Shown here one piece after another: positions 8,521-16,698 of a stretch of DNA of 64,000 nucleotides; the stretch's first letter is position 1; the number at the start of each line of letters is the position of its first letter. The stretch lies in the NCBI RefSeq assembly GCF_010550245.1, contig NZ_JAAGLU010000037.1, forward strand, positions 52,014 through 116,013, written 5' to 3'. The notes beneath the pieces were generated by a model. The model was not told where the DNA came from. It did no database searches and saw only the letters and a program-made list of their open reading frames with translations. The DNA comes from Streptomyces sp. SID12501. Lineage in GTDB: Bacteria > Actinomycetota > Actinomycetes > Streptomycetales > Streptomycetaceae. The translations under genes and the position numbers were made by a program.

Positions 8521-9546
8521 CTACTCGCAGCCGCAGGAGCGCCGGGTCACCAGCCGTGACGGGAACAGCTTCAGCCGCTCGCGCCGCGCCCCCGCCACCC
8601 GTACCCCGTCGTCGAGGACCAGGTCGACGGCCGCGCGGGCCATGCCCGGGCGGTCGGAGGCGACGGTGGTGAGGGGCGGGTCGGCCAGGGCCGCTTCCTT
8701 GATGTCGTCGAAGCCGGCCACCGCCAGCTCGCCGGGGACGTCGATGCGCAGCTCGCGCGCCGCGCGCAGCAGGCCGATCGCCTGGTCGTCGGTGGAGCAG
8801 AAGATGGCCGGGGGACGGCGGGCCGGGTCGGCGAGGATCTCCAGGGCGGCCTTGTAGGCGTCGTACCGGTTGTAGAGGGCCTCGAAGAGGCGGCCCTCCG
8901 TGGAGACACCGGCCTCGTCCATCGCGCGCCGCCAGCCCTGGACGTGGTCCGAGACGGGGTCGCCGACCGCCGGGGTCTCGGCGATGCCGCCCATACAGGC
9001 GACGTACTCGTAGCCGTGCTCCAGCAGGTGGCGGACGGCGAGGTGGGCGCCGCCGAGGTCGTCGATGACGACGGCGGCGTCGTCTATCGCCTCGGGGCGT
9101 TCGTGCAGGAGGACGACCCGGGCGTCCCAGGCCTCGATCTCCGCCGCCGCGTTGTCGTTCAGGGCGTGGCTGACGAGGATCAGCCCGGAGACCCGCATAC
9201 CGAGGAAGGCCCGCAGATAGTGGACCTCGCGCTCGGCGATGTAGTCGGAGTTGCCGACCAGCACCATCTTTCCGCGCTCGGACGCCGCCTGTTCGACCGC
9301 GTGCGCCATCTCCCCGAAGAAGGGCTGGCGCGCGTCCGGCACGATCAGGCCTATGAGGTCCGTGCGCCGCGACGCCATCGCCTGGGCTACCCGGTCGGGC
9401 CGGTAGCTCAGTTCCTTGATCGCGGCGAGGACACGCTCGCGCGTGGCCGGGGCAACCGGCCGGGGTCCGTTGTTGATGACATAGCTGACGACGGCGGTGG
9501 AAGTACCCGCCAGCCGAGCCACATCATCCCTAGTCACCTTGGCCAC
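8521..9546 (-). CDS. LacI-family transcriptional regulator
   Basis: Regulator of 341 residues. The N-terminal LacI HTH (about 4-50: VTRDDVARLAGTSTAVVSYVINNG) and hinge (PATRERVLAAIKELSYRPD) are followed by a periplasmic-binding-protein-like effector domain (DLIGLIVPDARQPFFGEMA ... AIFCSTDDQAIGLLRAARELRIDVPGELAVAGFDD). The C-terminus, RRSCGC, is typical of actinobacterial members. It presumably senses a sugar, but no sugar operon is nearby, so its target is unknown. The same gene stands next to glnR in the Streptomyces order I remember. Confidence 0.9.
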   Translation of the reverse strand: MAKVTRDDVARLAGTSTAVVSYVINNGPRPVAPATRERVLAAIKELSYRPDRVAQAMASRRTDLIGLIVPDARQPFFGEMAHAVEQAASERGKMVLVGNSDYIAEREVHYLRAFLGMRVSGLILVSHALNDNAAAEIEAWDARVVLLHERPEAIDDAAVVIDDLGGAHLAVRHLLEHGYEYVACMGGIAETPAVGDPVSDHVQGWRRAMDEAGVSTEGRLFEALYNRYDAYKAALEILADPARRPPAIFCSTDDQAIGLLRAARELRIDVPGELAVAGFDDIKEAALADPPLTTVASDRPGMARAAVDLVLDDGVRVAGARRERLKLFPSRLVTRRSCGCE

Positions 9547-9651
9547 GCGCGGAGTCTACGCGGATGGACCCGCTCTGGGCAGGGCGTAAGGAATTCGTTC
9601 CACCCGCCCGGAGCGCGGACCATGCCGTGCGCCGTCACCCGGCCACCGAGG

Positions 9652-10452
9652 TCACGCCTCGGCGGTGACCTCGGACGACTCCGTGACCGCGTCCAGGGCC
9701 GCCGTATCGCCCGTACCGCCCGCATCGTCCGACTTTGCGAGGGCCGCCTTGGCCTTCGCCTCGTCGCTCGTGCGGTCGCCCTTCTCCGGCGTAACGAATC
9801 GATAACCGACGTTGCGGACGGTCCCGATCAGCGACTCGTGCTCGACGCCGAGCTTCGCGCGCAGCCGTCGTACGTGCACGTCGACCGTCCGGGTGCCACC
9901 GAAGTAGTCGTAGCCCCAGACCTCCTGGAGGAGCTGTGCGCGCGTGAAGACACGGCCCGGGTGCTGGGCGAGGTACTTCAGGAGCTCGAACTCCTTGAAG
10001 GTGAGGTCGAGGACCCGGCCCTTCAGCTTCGCGCTGTACGTCGCCTCGTCGACCGAGAGGTCGCCGTTGCGGATCTCCATGGGGGAGTCGTCGTTGACGA
10101 TCTGCTGCCGGCCCATGGCGAGCCGCAGTCGCGCCTCGACCTCGGCCGGACCGGCCGTGTCGAGGAGCACGTCGTCGATACCCCAGTCGGCGGTGACGGC
10201 CGCGAGGCCGCCCTCGGTGACGACGAGGATGAGCGGACAGCCGGGCCCGGTGGAGCGCAGGAGCTGACACAGGCTGCGCACCTGGGGCAGATCCCGCCGG
10301 CCGTCGATGAGGATGACGTCGGCACCTGGGGTGTCGACGAGAGCGGGGCCCTCGGCCGGAGCCACGCGCACGTTGTGCAGCAGCAGGCCGAGGGCGGGAA
10401 GTACCTCCGTCGACGGCTGGAGGGCATTGGTCAGGAGGAGAAGTGAACTCAT
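9652..10452 (-). CDS. glnR: GlnR, global nitrogen regulator (orphan OmpR-type)
   Basis: Activator/repressor of nitrogen assimilation genes (glnA, amtB, nir and others in Streptomyces); 266 residues. The atypical receiver-like N-terminal domain starts MSSLLLLTNALQPSTEVLPA. It keeps an Asp in VILIDGRRD but lacks the full set of phosphorylation pocket residues. The winged helix is about 125-225 (LDLTFKEFELLKYLAQHPGRVFTRAQL...VWGYDYFGGTRTVDVHVRRLRAKL). No cognate kinase is adjacent. The Ala/Asp/Thr-rich C-terminal tail is poorly conserved. The ATG at 10452 matches the known N-terminus; the frame is open much further upstream but that is not used. Confidence 0.93.
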   Translation of the reverse strand: MSSLLLLTNALQPSTEVLPALGLLLHNVRVAPAEGPALVDTPGADVILIDGRRDLPQVRSLCQLLRSTGPGCPLILVVTEGGLAAVTADWGIDDVLLDTAGPAEVEARLRLAMGRQQIVNDDSPMEIRNGDLSVDEATYSAKLKGRVLDLTFKEFELLKYLAQHPGRVFTRAQLLQEVWGYDYFGGTRTVDVHVRRLRAKLGVEHESLIGTVRNVGYRFVTPEKGDRTSDEAKAKAALAKSDDAGGTGDTAALDAVTESSEVTAEA

Positions 10453-10704
10453 CGAGTCCCACCTACCCGGATAGTCGTCGCCATACGGTCGTGCACGTTT
10501 AGCTCGCCCATAACGTCTGGTTCCTCCTCGGTCCCTGCGAGGACGTTGCGGCACTGCTGTACTGCTGCGCGATCTGCGTGGCGTACACCTGCGGTTTCCT
10601 TCAGCGTTCCGCTTCGTAACCCGCTTCGTATACAGCGCCACCGAAAGCACAAAAGGACTCGGGGGCTGCGCTGCCCGAGTCCTCTGCCCAGCAGAATAGC
10701 CCAC
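10453..10704. other. Divergent promoter region between glnR and hydrolase gene
   Basis: Intergenic stretch of 252 bases. It should hold both promoters. The only strong structure is a 10-bp stem hairpin at 10654-10683, listed separately. No GlnR box is evident to me. Confidence 0.4.
10654..10683 (-). terminator. Perfect 10-bp hairpin followed by TTTT on the minus strand
   Basis: AGGACTCGGG (10654-10663) and CCCGAGTCCT (10674-10683) form a perfect stem with a 10-nt loop. Read on the minus strand it is followed by TTTTG, the shape of an intrinsic terminator for leftward transcription. It lies just upstream of the rightward hydrolase gene, so it could stop a leftward antisense transcript or act as an attenuator in a long glnR leader. 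Confidence 0.5.
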
Positions 10705-11592
10705 ATGAGCACTGGTTCGGCAGGTCATGTGACGCGATCTTTCACCGTCCCGAACTCTGAGACGGCCGATCGCACCCCTCTGCGGAGGTTTCTGACCACC
10801 GACGACGGGGTGACGATCGATGCCGTATACGAGCCGGGAGGCGTTGTATACGACACCTCGACGCCACTTTCCGATCACCTTTCCGATCATCTCGTGTTCG
10901 TCGTCGCACACGGTTTCACGGGGGATGTGGACCGGCCGCACGTTCGACGGGTGGCGGAGGCGTTCGCGCAGTACGGGGCCGTGCTGACGTTCTCCTTCCG
11001 AGGGCATGGGGCGTCCGGCGGACGCTCGACGGTCGGCGACCGCGAGGTCCTCGATCTGGCCGCCGCGGTCCGCTGGGCACGTGAGCTCGGGCACACCCGG
11101 GTGGCCACGGTCGGCTTCTCGATGGGTGGCTCGGTGGTCCTGCGGCACGCGGCGCTGTACGGGAGCTCCGGGGAGCGGAAGCGTGGGGGGCGCACGGGGG
11201 CGGCGTCGGACGTGGTGGTTTCGGTGAGTGCGCCGGCCCGTTGGTACTACCGGGGCACGGCCCCCATGCGGCGCGTGCACTGGCTGATCACCCGCCCCGA
11301 GGGCCGCCTGGTGAGCCGCTACGGACTCCGTACGCGGATCCACGACCGGGACTGGAACCCCGTACCCCTCTCCCCGGTGGAGGCGGCGGCGCGGATAACA
11401 CCGACCCCGCTGCTGATCGTGCACGGCGACCGGGACGGTTACTTCCCGGTGGACCACCCGCGGATGCTCGCGGAAGCGGCGGGCGACACGGCCGAACTGT
11501 GGCTGGAGCCGGGCATGGGCCACGCGGAGCACGCGGCGGACGACGAACTGCTGCGGCGCATAGGGGACTGGGCTGTCGCACAAGCGGGCTAG
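10705..11592 (+). CDS. Alpha/beta hydrolase
   Basis: Hydrolase of 295 residues with the full catalytic set: oxyanion region VVAHGFTGD, nucleophile elbow GFSMGGS (Ser about residue 142), acid Asp in VHGDRDGYFP and His in GMGHAEHA. The sequence resembles lysophospholipase/esterase-like members. The ATG at 10705 opens MSTGSAGHVTRSFTV. It stands divergent from glnR and directly before the MoaD-like gene, as in other Streptomyces. The substrate is unknown. Confidence 0.87.
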   Translation: MSTGSAGHVTRSFTVPNSETADRTPLRRFLTTDDGVTIDAVYEPGGVVYDTSTPLSDHLSDHLVFVVAHGFTGDVDRPHVRRVAEAFAQYGAVLTFSFRGHGASGGRSTVGDREVLDLAAAVRWARELGHTRVATVGFSMGGSVVLRHAALYGSSGERKRGGRTGAASDVVVSVSAPARWYYRGTAPMRRVHWLITRPEGRLVSRYGLRTRIHDRDWNPVPLSPVEAAARITPTPLLIVHGDRDGYFPVDHPRMLAEAAGDTAELWLEPGMGHAEHAADDELLRRIGDWAVAQAG

Positions 11593-11677
11593 CCTTGGCG
11601 GCGTCACAGACAACAGCGACAGGCAACAGCAGCAGACAATTGACTGCCGGCCGATCGAGGAAGCAGAGAACAGGCAG

Positions 11678-11932
11678 ATGCCAAAGGTCACGGTGCGCTA
11701 CTGGGCCGCCGCGAAGGCCGCGGCCGGGATCGCCGAGGAGCCGTACGACGCGGCCACCCTCGCCGAGGCGCTGGACCAGGTCCGCGAGCGGCACCCCGGT
11801 GAACTCGTCCGCGTCCTGCGCCGATGCTCGTTCCTCATCGACGGTGACCCCGTGGGCACCCGCGAACATGAGACGGTACGGCTGGCCGAGGGCGGCACGG
11901 TCGAGGTGCTCCCGCCGTTCGCAGGAGGGTGA
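11678..11932 (+). CDS. MoaD/ThiS-family sulfur carrier protein
   Basis: Small ubiquitin-like protein of 84 residues, ending in the C-terminal Gly-Gly (VEVLPPFAGG) that is adenylated and thiocarboxylated in sulfur carriers of molybdopterin or thiamine synthesis. It starts MPKVTVRYWAAAKAAAG, typical of MoaD. No other molybdopterin or thiamine genes are nearby, so the pathway is not decided by context. Confidence 0.88.
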   Translation: MPKVTVRYWAAAKAAAGIAEEPYDAATLAEALDQVRERHPGELVRVLRRCSFLIDGDPVGTREHETVRLAEGGTVEVLPPFAGG

Positions 11933-11942
11933 GCGCAGCGCT

Positions 11943-13082
11943 ATGAGCGACCAGCAGCGACATGGGCAGCAGTACGGCGAGTCGTACGAGGGTTACGAGG
12001 GGTACGACCCGTATCAGCAGCCCCAGCGACAGCAGCAACAGCAGCAGTACGGGGGACAGCAGCCTCAGGCTCAGCCCCAGACTCCGGCCTGGCCCGGGCA
12101 GCAGCAGCCGGCCTACGACGACGGGCAGGCGCAGCAGTACACGCAGCAGTGGCAGGGCCAGACCTGGGAGACGCAGATGCAGGCCCCGGTGACGGCCGCA
12201 CCGGTCGCCCCGGCCGCGGTGGCGCAGGTGCCGGAGACTCCGTACCTGCCGCCGCAGGGGACGGGGGCCGGGGCAGGTACGGCCGGCGCCGGGTACGGGC
12301 CCGCCACGGTCGCGGGCAACACCCGGGTCACCGATGCGCAGCGGGCCCGGCTCGAGGGACGTTCGCCGATCATCGAGCCGGGAATGCAGCCCGCCGCCCT
12401 CACGGCACTGCTCGGGCTGCTGCTGTCCGGTACGGCGGCCATCGGTACGTACGCGCTGGTGGTCCCCCTCGTCATCCTCCAGGCGGTCACGGCGGCGGGC
12501 TGGTTCCGGCTGAACGGTATGTGGCCCGCCCGGCAGGGCATCGTCCTCGCCTTCGCGGGCGCGGTGACGGCTGACGTGGCGCTGCTGGCGGCGGGGCGCG
12601 AGAACGCGCCGGCGGCGATCGTCGGCACGCTCGGGGTCTGGGTCGTGCTGACCCTGTTCCTGCAGCTCCGGTCCCACGCGGACCCGGACACCCGGATGTC
12701 CGGCCTGATGGCGACGATCGCCTCGGCGGCGCTGGCGATCATCGCGGCGGGTCACCTCGCGGCGGAGCCGGACGCGGTGAGCGTCGGGGCGGCCGCTGTC
12801 GCCGCGGCGGTGCTCGCACGGGCGTTGCCGTTGCCGACGGCGGCGTCGGTGGTCGTTGCCCTGCTGGCGGCTGCGGGGGCCGGGATCGCGGTCGGGGGGA
12901 TGACCGAGCTGGGAAGCGACGGTGCGTTGCTGGGGCTGTCGGCGGGGGTCTGTGCGCTCGTCGGACACCGGGTGGCGAGCTACGACTACCCGTCGAGGTT
13001 CGTCCACTTCACGGCGGGCGTCGCGCTGCCGCTGGCGGCGGCCGCACCGGCGGTGTACCTGGTGGGACGGGCGTTGATCTGA
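11943..13082 (+). CDS. Multi-pass membrane protein with Gln/Pro-rich N-terminus
   Basis: Protein of 379 residues, starting MSDQQRHGQQYGESYEGYEG. The first 130 residues are low complexity (Gln, Tyr, Pro, then Ala/Gly/Pro). About seven hydrophobic segments follow from residue 145 to the end (ALTALLGLLLSGTAAIGTYA, LVVPLVILQAVTAAG, IVLAFAGAVTADVALLAAG and further). No catalytic motif is seen. It follows the MoaD-like gene by ten bases, so it is probably co-transcribed. Function unknown. Confidence 0.8.
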   Translation: MSDQQRHGQQYGESYEGYEGYDPYQQPQRQQQQQQYGGQQPQAQPQTPAWPGQQQPAYDDGQAQQYTQQWQGQTWETQMQAPVTAAPVAPAAVAQVPETPYLPPQGTGAGAGTAGAGYGPATVAGNTRVTDAQRARLEGRSPIIEPGMQPAALTALLGLLLSGTAAIGTYALVVPLVILQAVTAAGWFRLNGMWPARQGIVLAFAGAVTADVALLAAGRENAPAAIVGTLGVWVVLTLFLQLRSHADPDTRMSGLMATIASAALAIIAAGHLAAEPDAVSVGAAAVAAAVLARALPLPTAASVVVALLAAAGAGIAVGGMTELGSDGALLGLSAGVCALVGHRVASYDYPSRFVHFTAGVALPLAAAAPAVYLVGRALI

Positions 13083-13227
13083 GGGCGGGATCGGCCCGTC
13101 CGGCGTTTGAGGACCGGTAGGGGCGGCAGGGGCGGCAGGGGCGAGAAATCGCCCCGCCTGTCACAGACGATCCACAACCACCCCCACCCCGGCCCCTGTC
13201 GAAGCCCCGCCGGGTACCGTCGCGAAC
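13083..13227 (+). repeat. Intergenic Streptomyces repeat (GTCCGGCGTTTGAGGAC) and GGGGCGGCA tract
   Basis: GTCCGGCGTTTGAGGAC at 13098-13114 is a short near-palindromic element that I remember as abundant between Streptomyces genes. GGGGCGGCAGGGGCGGCAGGGGCGAG-like repeats follow at 13119-13145. A related GGGTAGGGGCGGCGGGGGCGAG tract occurs at 24381-24402. It may work as a transcription end signal after the membrane protein gene. Confidence 0.5.
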
Positions 13228-13971
13228 ATGCGTGCACTCCGAATACTCCTCATCGTCGCCGTCATCCTCGGCGGCCTCTTCGTGATCGCCGACCGCGTCG
13301 CCGTCGGCTTCGCGGAGGACGAGGTCGCGGACCGACTCAGGGCCAACGAGGGCCTGGCCACCGCACCCGACGTGTCGATCAACGGCTTCCCCTTCCTCAC
13401 CCAGGTCGTCGGCGGCGAACTCGACGACGTCAAGGTCGGCATCAAGGACTACGAGGCCGCCACCGGAACCTCGGGCCAGAACATCCGCATCGACGACCTC
13501 AACGCCCGGATGCGCGACGTCCAGTTCTCCGGCGACTACAGCTCCGCCACCGCGGCCACCGCCACCGGCAGCGCGACCATCACGTACGCCGAACTGCTGA
13601 AGGCGGCCAAGTCGGCCGAGTCGGGGCCCACGGAGGTGGTCCCCGGTGTGACCGCCACGGTCGTGGGCCTGTCGGACGGCGGCAACGGCAAGATCAAGGT
13701 CGAGGTCGAGGCGACGGTGCTCGGCAAGAAGCTGCCGAAGCCGGTGTCGGTCCTCAGCACGGTCACGATCGACGCCGACACGGTGAAGGTGAAGGCGGAC
13801 TCCCTGCCCAACCTGGGCATCGACCTCGCCGACGGCAGGCTGCGCACGGTGACGGACTTCCAGCAGAGGATCGACGGTCTGCCCGGCGGTATCCAGCTGG
13901 ACTCGGTCGAGGCGGCGAAGACGGGTGTGGACATCACGGTGAAGGGTTCGAACGTCAGCCTGGCGGGGTAG
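13228..13971 (+). CDS. LmeA-like DUF2993 phospholipid-binding protein, exported
   Basis: Protein of 247 residues with an uncleaved or cleaved N-terminal hydrophobic segment (MRALRILLIVAVILGGLFVI). The DUF2993 pattern follows: VSINGFPFLTQVVGGELDDVKV near the start, then IRIDDLNARMRDV and a C-terminal VEAAKTGVDITVKG. In mycobacteria LmeA, the family's best known member, binds phospholipid and supports lipoglycan mannosylation. The role here is only inferred from family. Confidence 0.87.
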   Translation: MRALRILLIVAVILGGLFVIADRVAVGFAEDEVADRLRANEGLATAPDVSINGFPFLTQVVGGELDDVKVGIKDYEAATGTSGQNIRIDDLNARMRDVQFSGDYSSATAATATGSATITYAELLKAAKSAESGPTEVVPGVTATVVGLSDGGNGKIKVEVEATVLGKKLPKPVSVLSTVTIDADTVKVKADSLPNLGIDLADGRLRTVTDFQQRIDGLPGGIQLDSVEAAKTGVDITVKGSNVSLAG

Positions 13972-14189
13972 GACGCGTCTGGCCGAGGCCCCGCACCGGG
14001 CGGGTGTCCAACTGGCGAGACAGCTCCGTCCGTACAGCAGATGTGACGACGGACGCACCCTTCACATCCTCACCCGCACCCCGGCTGTCAGCACCCTTTT
14101 CTCACTCGCGTCTCACATTGTGGACGATCGCATCTCATAATGCGACACGCCGGTGACATCCCCGGCAATCCGTCCCTACGATCGACGCT
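13972..14189 (+). promoter_or_regulatory. Promoter region of the sulfurtransferase operon
   Basis: This stretch of 218 bases holds no gene. It ends immediately before the short leader-peptide gene. The segment near 14135-14175 is the likeliest promoter, but no clear -10/-35 pair stands out. Confidence 0.4.
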
Positions 14190-14270
14190 ATGCAGCGACA
14201 GGCGGATCTCACGAAGCGGCGGGCAGTAGACCTGTGCCGCGTGGCCGCCATGCTCTGTCGCCCTTTCTGA
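14190..14270 (+). CDS. Putative leader peptide with Cys codons upstream of sulfurtransferase
   Basis: Frame of 26 codons: MQRQADLTKRRAVDLCRVAA followed by MLCRPF and a stop. The pattern (basic start, VDLCR, Cys near the end) matches the short putative leader peptides that precede sulfur metabolism operons in actinobacteria. Two Cys codons (TGC, TGT) sit in the second half. GC-rich, potentially foldable DNA lies between its stop and the sulfurtransferase start. A cysteine-responsive attenuation role, as proposed for mycobacterial Cys-rich upstream ORFs, is inferred. Confidence 0.7.
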   Translation: MQRQADLTKRRAVDLCRVAAMLCRPF

Positions 14271-14455
14271 GCGGGAGCGCGCGGCGTCCAGCGGCGCACC
14301 ACCTCCCGCGGCCCCCGGCGCCCTGCCCCACAGGGCCCCGTGCCCGAGTCGCAGCAGGCCTGACCGCACACGACGGGGTACGACCGACATATACGCACCC
14401 CTCTGCTCACGCACTACGCACCACCCCGCCGTAACTGCCCCGGAGGAGAAAAAGC
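14271..14455 (+). promoter_or_regulatory. Possible attenuator region between leader peptide and sulfurtransferase
   Basis: This stretch of 185 bases contains several GC-rich complementary blocks (for example GGCGCC/GGCCCC-rich runs at 14280-14345). It ends with a good ribosome site (CGGAGGAG at 14440-14447) before the sulfurtransferase ATG. Alternative folding dependent on ribosome position on the leader peptide is plausible but was not computed. Confidence 0.4.
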
Positions 14456-15295
14456 ATGAGCCGCAGCGACGTACTGGTAGACGCCGACTGGGTCGAGGCC
14501 AACCTCGACAACGCCGACATCGCCATCGTCGAGGTGGACGAGGACACGTCCGCCTACGAGAAGAACCACATCCGCAACGCCATCCGGATCGACTGGACCA
14601 AGGACCTCCAGGACCCGGTCCGCCGTGACTTCATCGACGAGGAGGGCTTCGAGAAGCTCCTCTCGGCCAAGGGCATCGGCAACGACACCCTGGTGATCCT
14701 CTACGGCGGCAACAACAACTGGTTCGCCTCGTACGCCTACTGGTACTTCAAGCTGTACGGCCACGACAGCGTCAAGCTGCTCGACGGCGGCCGCAAGAAG
14801 TGGGAGCTCGACGCCCGCGAGCTGGTCGAGGAGGTCCCCGAGCGGACCGCCACCGCCTACCAGGCCAAGCCGCAGAACAAGTCCATCCGCGCCTTCCGCG
14901 ACGACGTCGTGGCGGCCATCGGCTCGCAGAACCTGGTCGACGTGCGCTCGCCCGACGAGTTCAGCGGCAAGCTGCTCGCCCCTGCCCACCTCCCGCAGGA
15001 GCAGTCGCAGCGTCCGGGCCACGTCCCGTCCGCCCGCAACATCCCGTGGTCGAAGAACGCCAACGACGACGGCACCTTCAAGTCGGACGACGAGCTCAAG
15101 GAGCTCTACGCCGACGAGCAGGTCGACCTGGCCAAGGACACCATCGCGTACTGCCGCATCGGCGAGCGCTCGGCCCTGACCTGGTTCGTCCTGCACGAGC
15201 TGCTGGGCGTGGAGAACGTCAAGAACTACGACGGCTCCTGGACCGAGTACGGCTCCCTGGTCGGCGTTCCGATCGAGCTCGGCGCCAACAAGTAA
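14456..15295 (+). CDS. Thiosulfate/3-mercaptopyruvate sulfurtransferase (tandem rhodanese)
   Basis: Sulfurtransferase of 279 residues with two rhodanese domains. The N-terminal inactive copy covers about 1-135 (VDADWVEANL, LYGGNNNWFASYAYWYFKLYG). The C-terminal active copy covers about 150-275, with the catalytic cysteine loop CRIGERS (AYCRIGERSALTWFVLHELLG). It moves sulfur from thiosulfate or mercaptopyruvate to thiophilic acceptors. The DUF1416 gene follows by 48 bases, a linkage conserved in actinobacteria. The upstream Cys leader peptide suggests control by cysteine supply. Confidence 0.93.
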   Translation: MSRSDVLVDADWVEANLDNADIAIVEVDEDTSAYEKNHIRNAIRIDWTKDLQDPVRRDFIDEEGFEKLLSAKGIGNDTLVILYGGNNNWFASYAYWYFKLYGHDSVKLLDGGRKKWELDARELVEEVPERTATAYQAKPQNKSIRAFRDDVVAAIGSQNLVDVRSPDEFSGKLLAPAHLPQEQSQRPGHVPSARNIPWSKNANDDGTFKSDDELKELYADEQVDLAKDTIAYCRIGERSALTWFVLHELLGVENVKNYDGSWTEYGSLVGVPIELGANK

Positions 15296-15343
15296 CCCTC
15301 GAAGTCAAGTCAGTCAAGTCAAGGCCTGAAGGACGGAAACGAC

Positions 15344-15631
15344 ATGTGTGGAGCGAAGGCCGGCGGCCCGGACGCCTCGACGATCAAGCCCGGTGAGACC
15401 ACGATCCAGGGTCAGGTGACCCGCGACGGCGAGCCGGTGGTCGGATACGTCCGCCTCCTCGACTCGACCGGCGAGTTCACCGCCGAGGTCCCCACCTCGG
15501 CGACCGGGCAGTTCCGCTTCTACGCGGCCGAGGGCACCTGGACCGTCCGCGCCCTCGTCCCGGGCGGCACGGCCGACCGCACGGTCGTCGCCCAGACGGG
15601 CGGCCTCTCCGAGGTCGCCATCGCCGTCTGA
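15344..15631 (+). CDS. DUF1416 protein, partner of sulfurtransferase
   Basis: Protein of 95 residues starting MCGAKAGGPDA, the conserved opening of DUF1416. The rest looks like a small beta-sandwich (TTIQGQVTRDGEPVVGYVRLLDSTGEF). It is always found next to the sulfurtransferase in actinobacteria as far as I recall. Its molecular role is unknown, but the conserved Cys2 could accept sulfur. Confidence 0.9.
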   Translation: MCGAKAGGPDASTIKPGETTIQGQVTRDGEPVVGYVRLLDSTGEFTAEVPTSATGQFRFYAAEGTWTVRALVPGGTADRTVVAQTGGLSEVAIAV

Positions 15632-15650
15632 CGGCACCAGCAGCAGTAAC

Positions 15651-15690
15651 CGAAGGGCCGTACTCCTCGATTCGGGGGTACGGCCCTTCG
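15651..15690 (+). terminator. Strong hairpin terminator after the sulfurtransferase operon
   Basis: CGAAGGGCCGTAC (15651-15663) pairs perfectly with GTACGGCCCTTCG (15678-15690), giving a 13-bp stem with a 14-nt loop. There is no U tract, as is common for Streptomyces terminators. It separates the DUF1416 gene from the DUF3099 gene. Confidence 0.75.
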
Positions 15691-15717
15691 CCGTGCACGG
15701 CGAACTACCCTTGACCC

Positions 15718-15978
15718 ATGTACGCGCGACGGCGCCACGCCTACTTCGCCATGATGGGGACGTGCATCGGCCTCTTCGTCCTGGCCTGGTCGGTCGTACG
15801 TCTCTGGTCGATGCCGGTGGCGGTCGGTATGTGCGTGGTCGCGATGGTGATCCCGCCCGTGGCGGCGATGGTCGCCAACCGCCGGGGCCCGGACGACCGC
15901 TGGTGGGACGACCCGTCCGGCGACACCAGGTCCGACGAGTGGTGGGACGAGCTGGACGGCAAGAAGCGCCGGCAGTAG
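15718..15978 (+). CDS. DUF3099 small membrane protein
   Basis: Protein of 86 residues. It has a basic start (MYARRRHAYFAMMG), two hydrophobic segments (about 10-27 and 32-51) and an acidic Trp/Asp-rich tail (RWWDDPSG..DEWWDEL). This matches actinobacterial DUF3099. Function unknown. Confidence 0.82.
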   Translation: MYARRRHAYFAMMGTCIGLFVLAWSVVRLWSMPVAVGMCVVAMVIPPVAAMVANRRGPDDRWWDDPSGDTRSDEWWDELDGKKRRQ

Positions 15979-15982
15979 CCGC

Positions 15983-16167
15983 GACCAGGAACCCGACTGG
16001 GTCCTCGTCGGCCCCCGCCCGGCACGGAGGGCATCTCCCTCGCCTTCCAGACGGAACGCCTGTACGTCCCGCCGGTCTGGCCCGCCCGCGATCCCGGTGT
16101 CCAGCAGATGATGCTCCACCTGGAAAAGAGCGGGAAGATACCCGACTCGCCCTCTCGGTATCAGTAG
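15983..16167 (+). pseudogene. Frameshifted fragment of a VOC/glyoxalase-like gene
   Basis: Between two intact genes a decayed VOC-family piece can be read. DQEPDWVLVGP starts in one frame at 15983. The sequence continues in another frame from 16021 as GTEGISLAFQ, then YVPPVWPARDPGVQQMMLHLE, up to a stop at 16165-16167. The phrase with PVWP...QQMMLHLE is typical of glyoxalase-like proteins in Streptomyces. It has no start, contains a frameshift and is truncated after the first module. Confidence 0.7.
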
Positions 16168-16523
16168 ACGAGCGCCTGCGTCCCGTCCGCCATCGCTTCC
16201 TGGACGAAGAGCTGAGCTCCCGCGATCCGTACGCCCTCGATGACGTCCTTCTCGGTGATGTCCCGCCGGGCCGCGCACTGGGTGCAGAGGGTGAGGCGGC
16301 CTGCCGCGAGGATCGAGTCGATCAGGTCGGGCAGCGGCGCGGCGTGCGGCAGCTCGAACTCGGCGGCCCGTCCCGGCAGTGCGAACCAGGCCGACTCCCC
16401 GGTCAGCCACAGGGACACCTCGACCCCGCTGGCCACGGCCACCGCCGCCACCGTGAACGCCTGCGAGCAGCGCTCGGGGGCATCGGCCCCAGCCGTCACC
16501 TTGATCACGAGCTTCTTCGCCAT
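16161..16523 (-). CDS. DsrE-family protein
   Basis: Protein of 120 residues with a DsrE/F-like alpha/beta fold: MAKKLVIKVTAGADAPERC..AF at the start, SGVEVSLWLTGESAWFALPG, then a CTQC motif (TLCTQCAARRDI), which could be redox or sulfur carrying. The family takes part in sulfur relay in other bacteria. The 3' end meets the VOC fragment. Its role near the sulfurtransferase genes may relate to sulfur handling, which is inferred. Confidence 0.82.
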   Translation of the reverse strand: MAKKLVIKVTAGADAPERCSQAFTVAAVAVASGVEVSLWLTGESAWFALPGRAAEFELPHAAPLPDLIDSILAAGRLTLCTQCAARRDITEKDVIEGVRIAGAQLFVQEAMADGTQALVY

Positions 16524-16698
16524 GGCGGCATCGTAGGCCGTGGTACGGACCCACGGGGCGGCGCGTGACCGGCGACCGCGAGCCGGGGTCCGGCCGCGGC
16601 CGTCATGTAGTCCGAATCGTGATCAACTCTGTTACAACTCTGGGCGTTCGCCATGGGTCTTCTGTGCGCGCGGATAGGGAATCCGTGCGTCACGTTGC

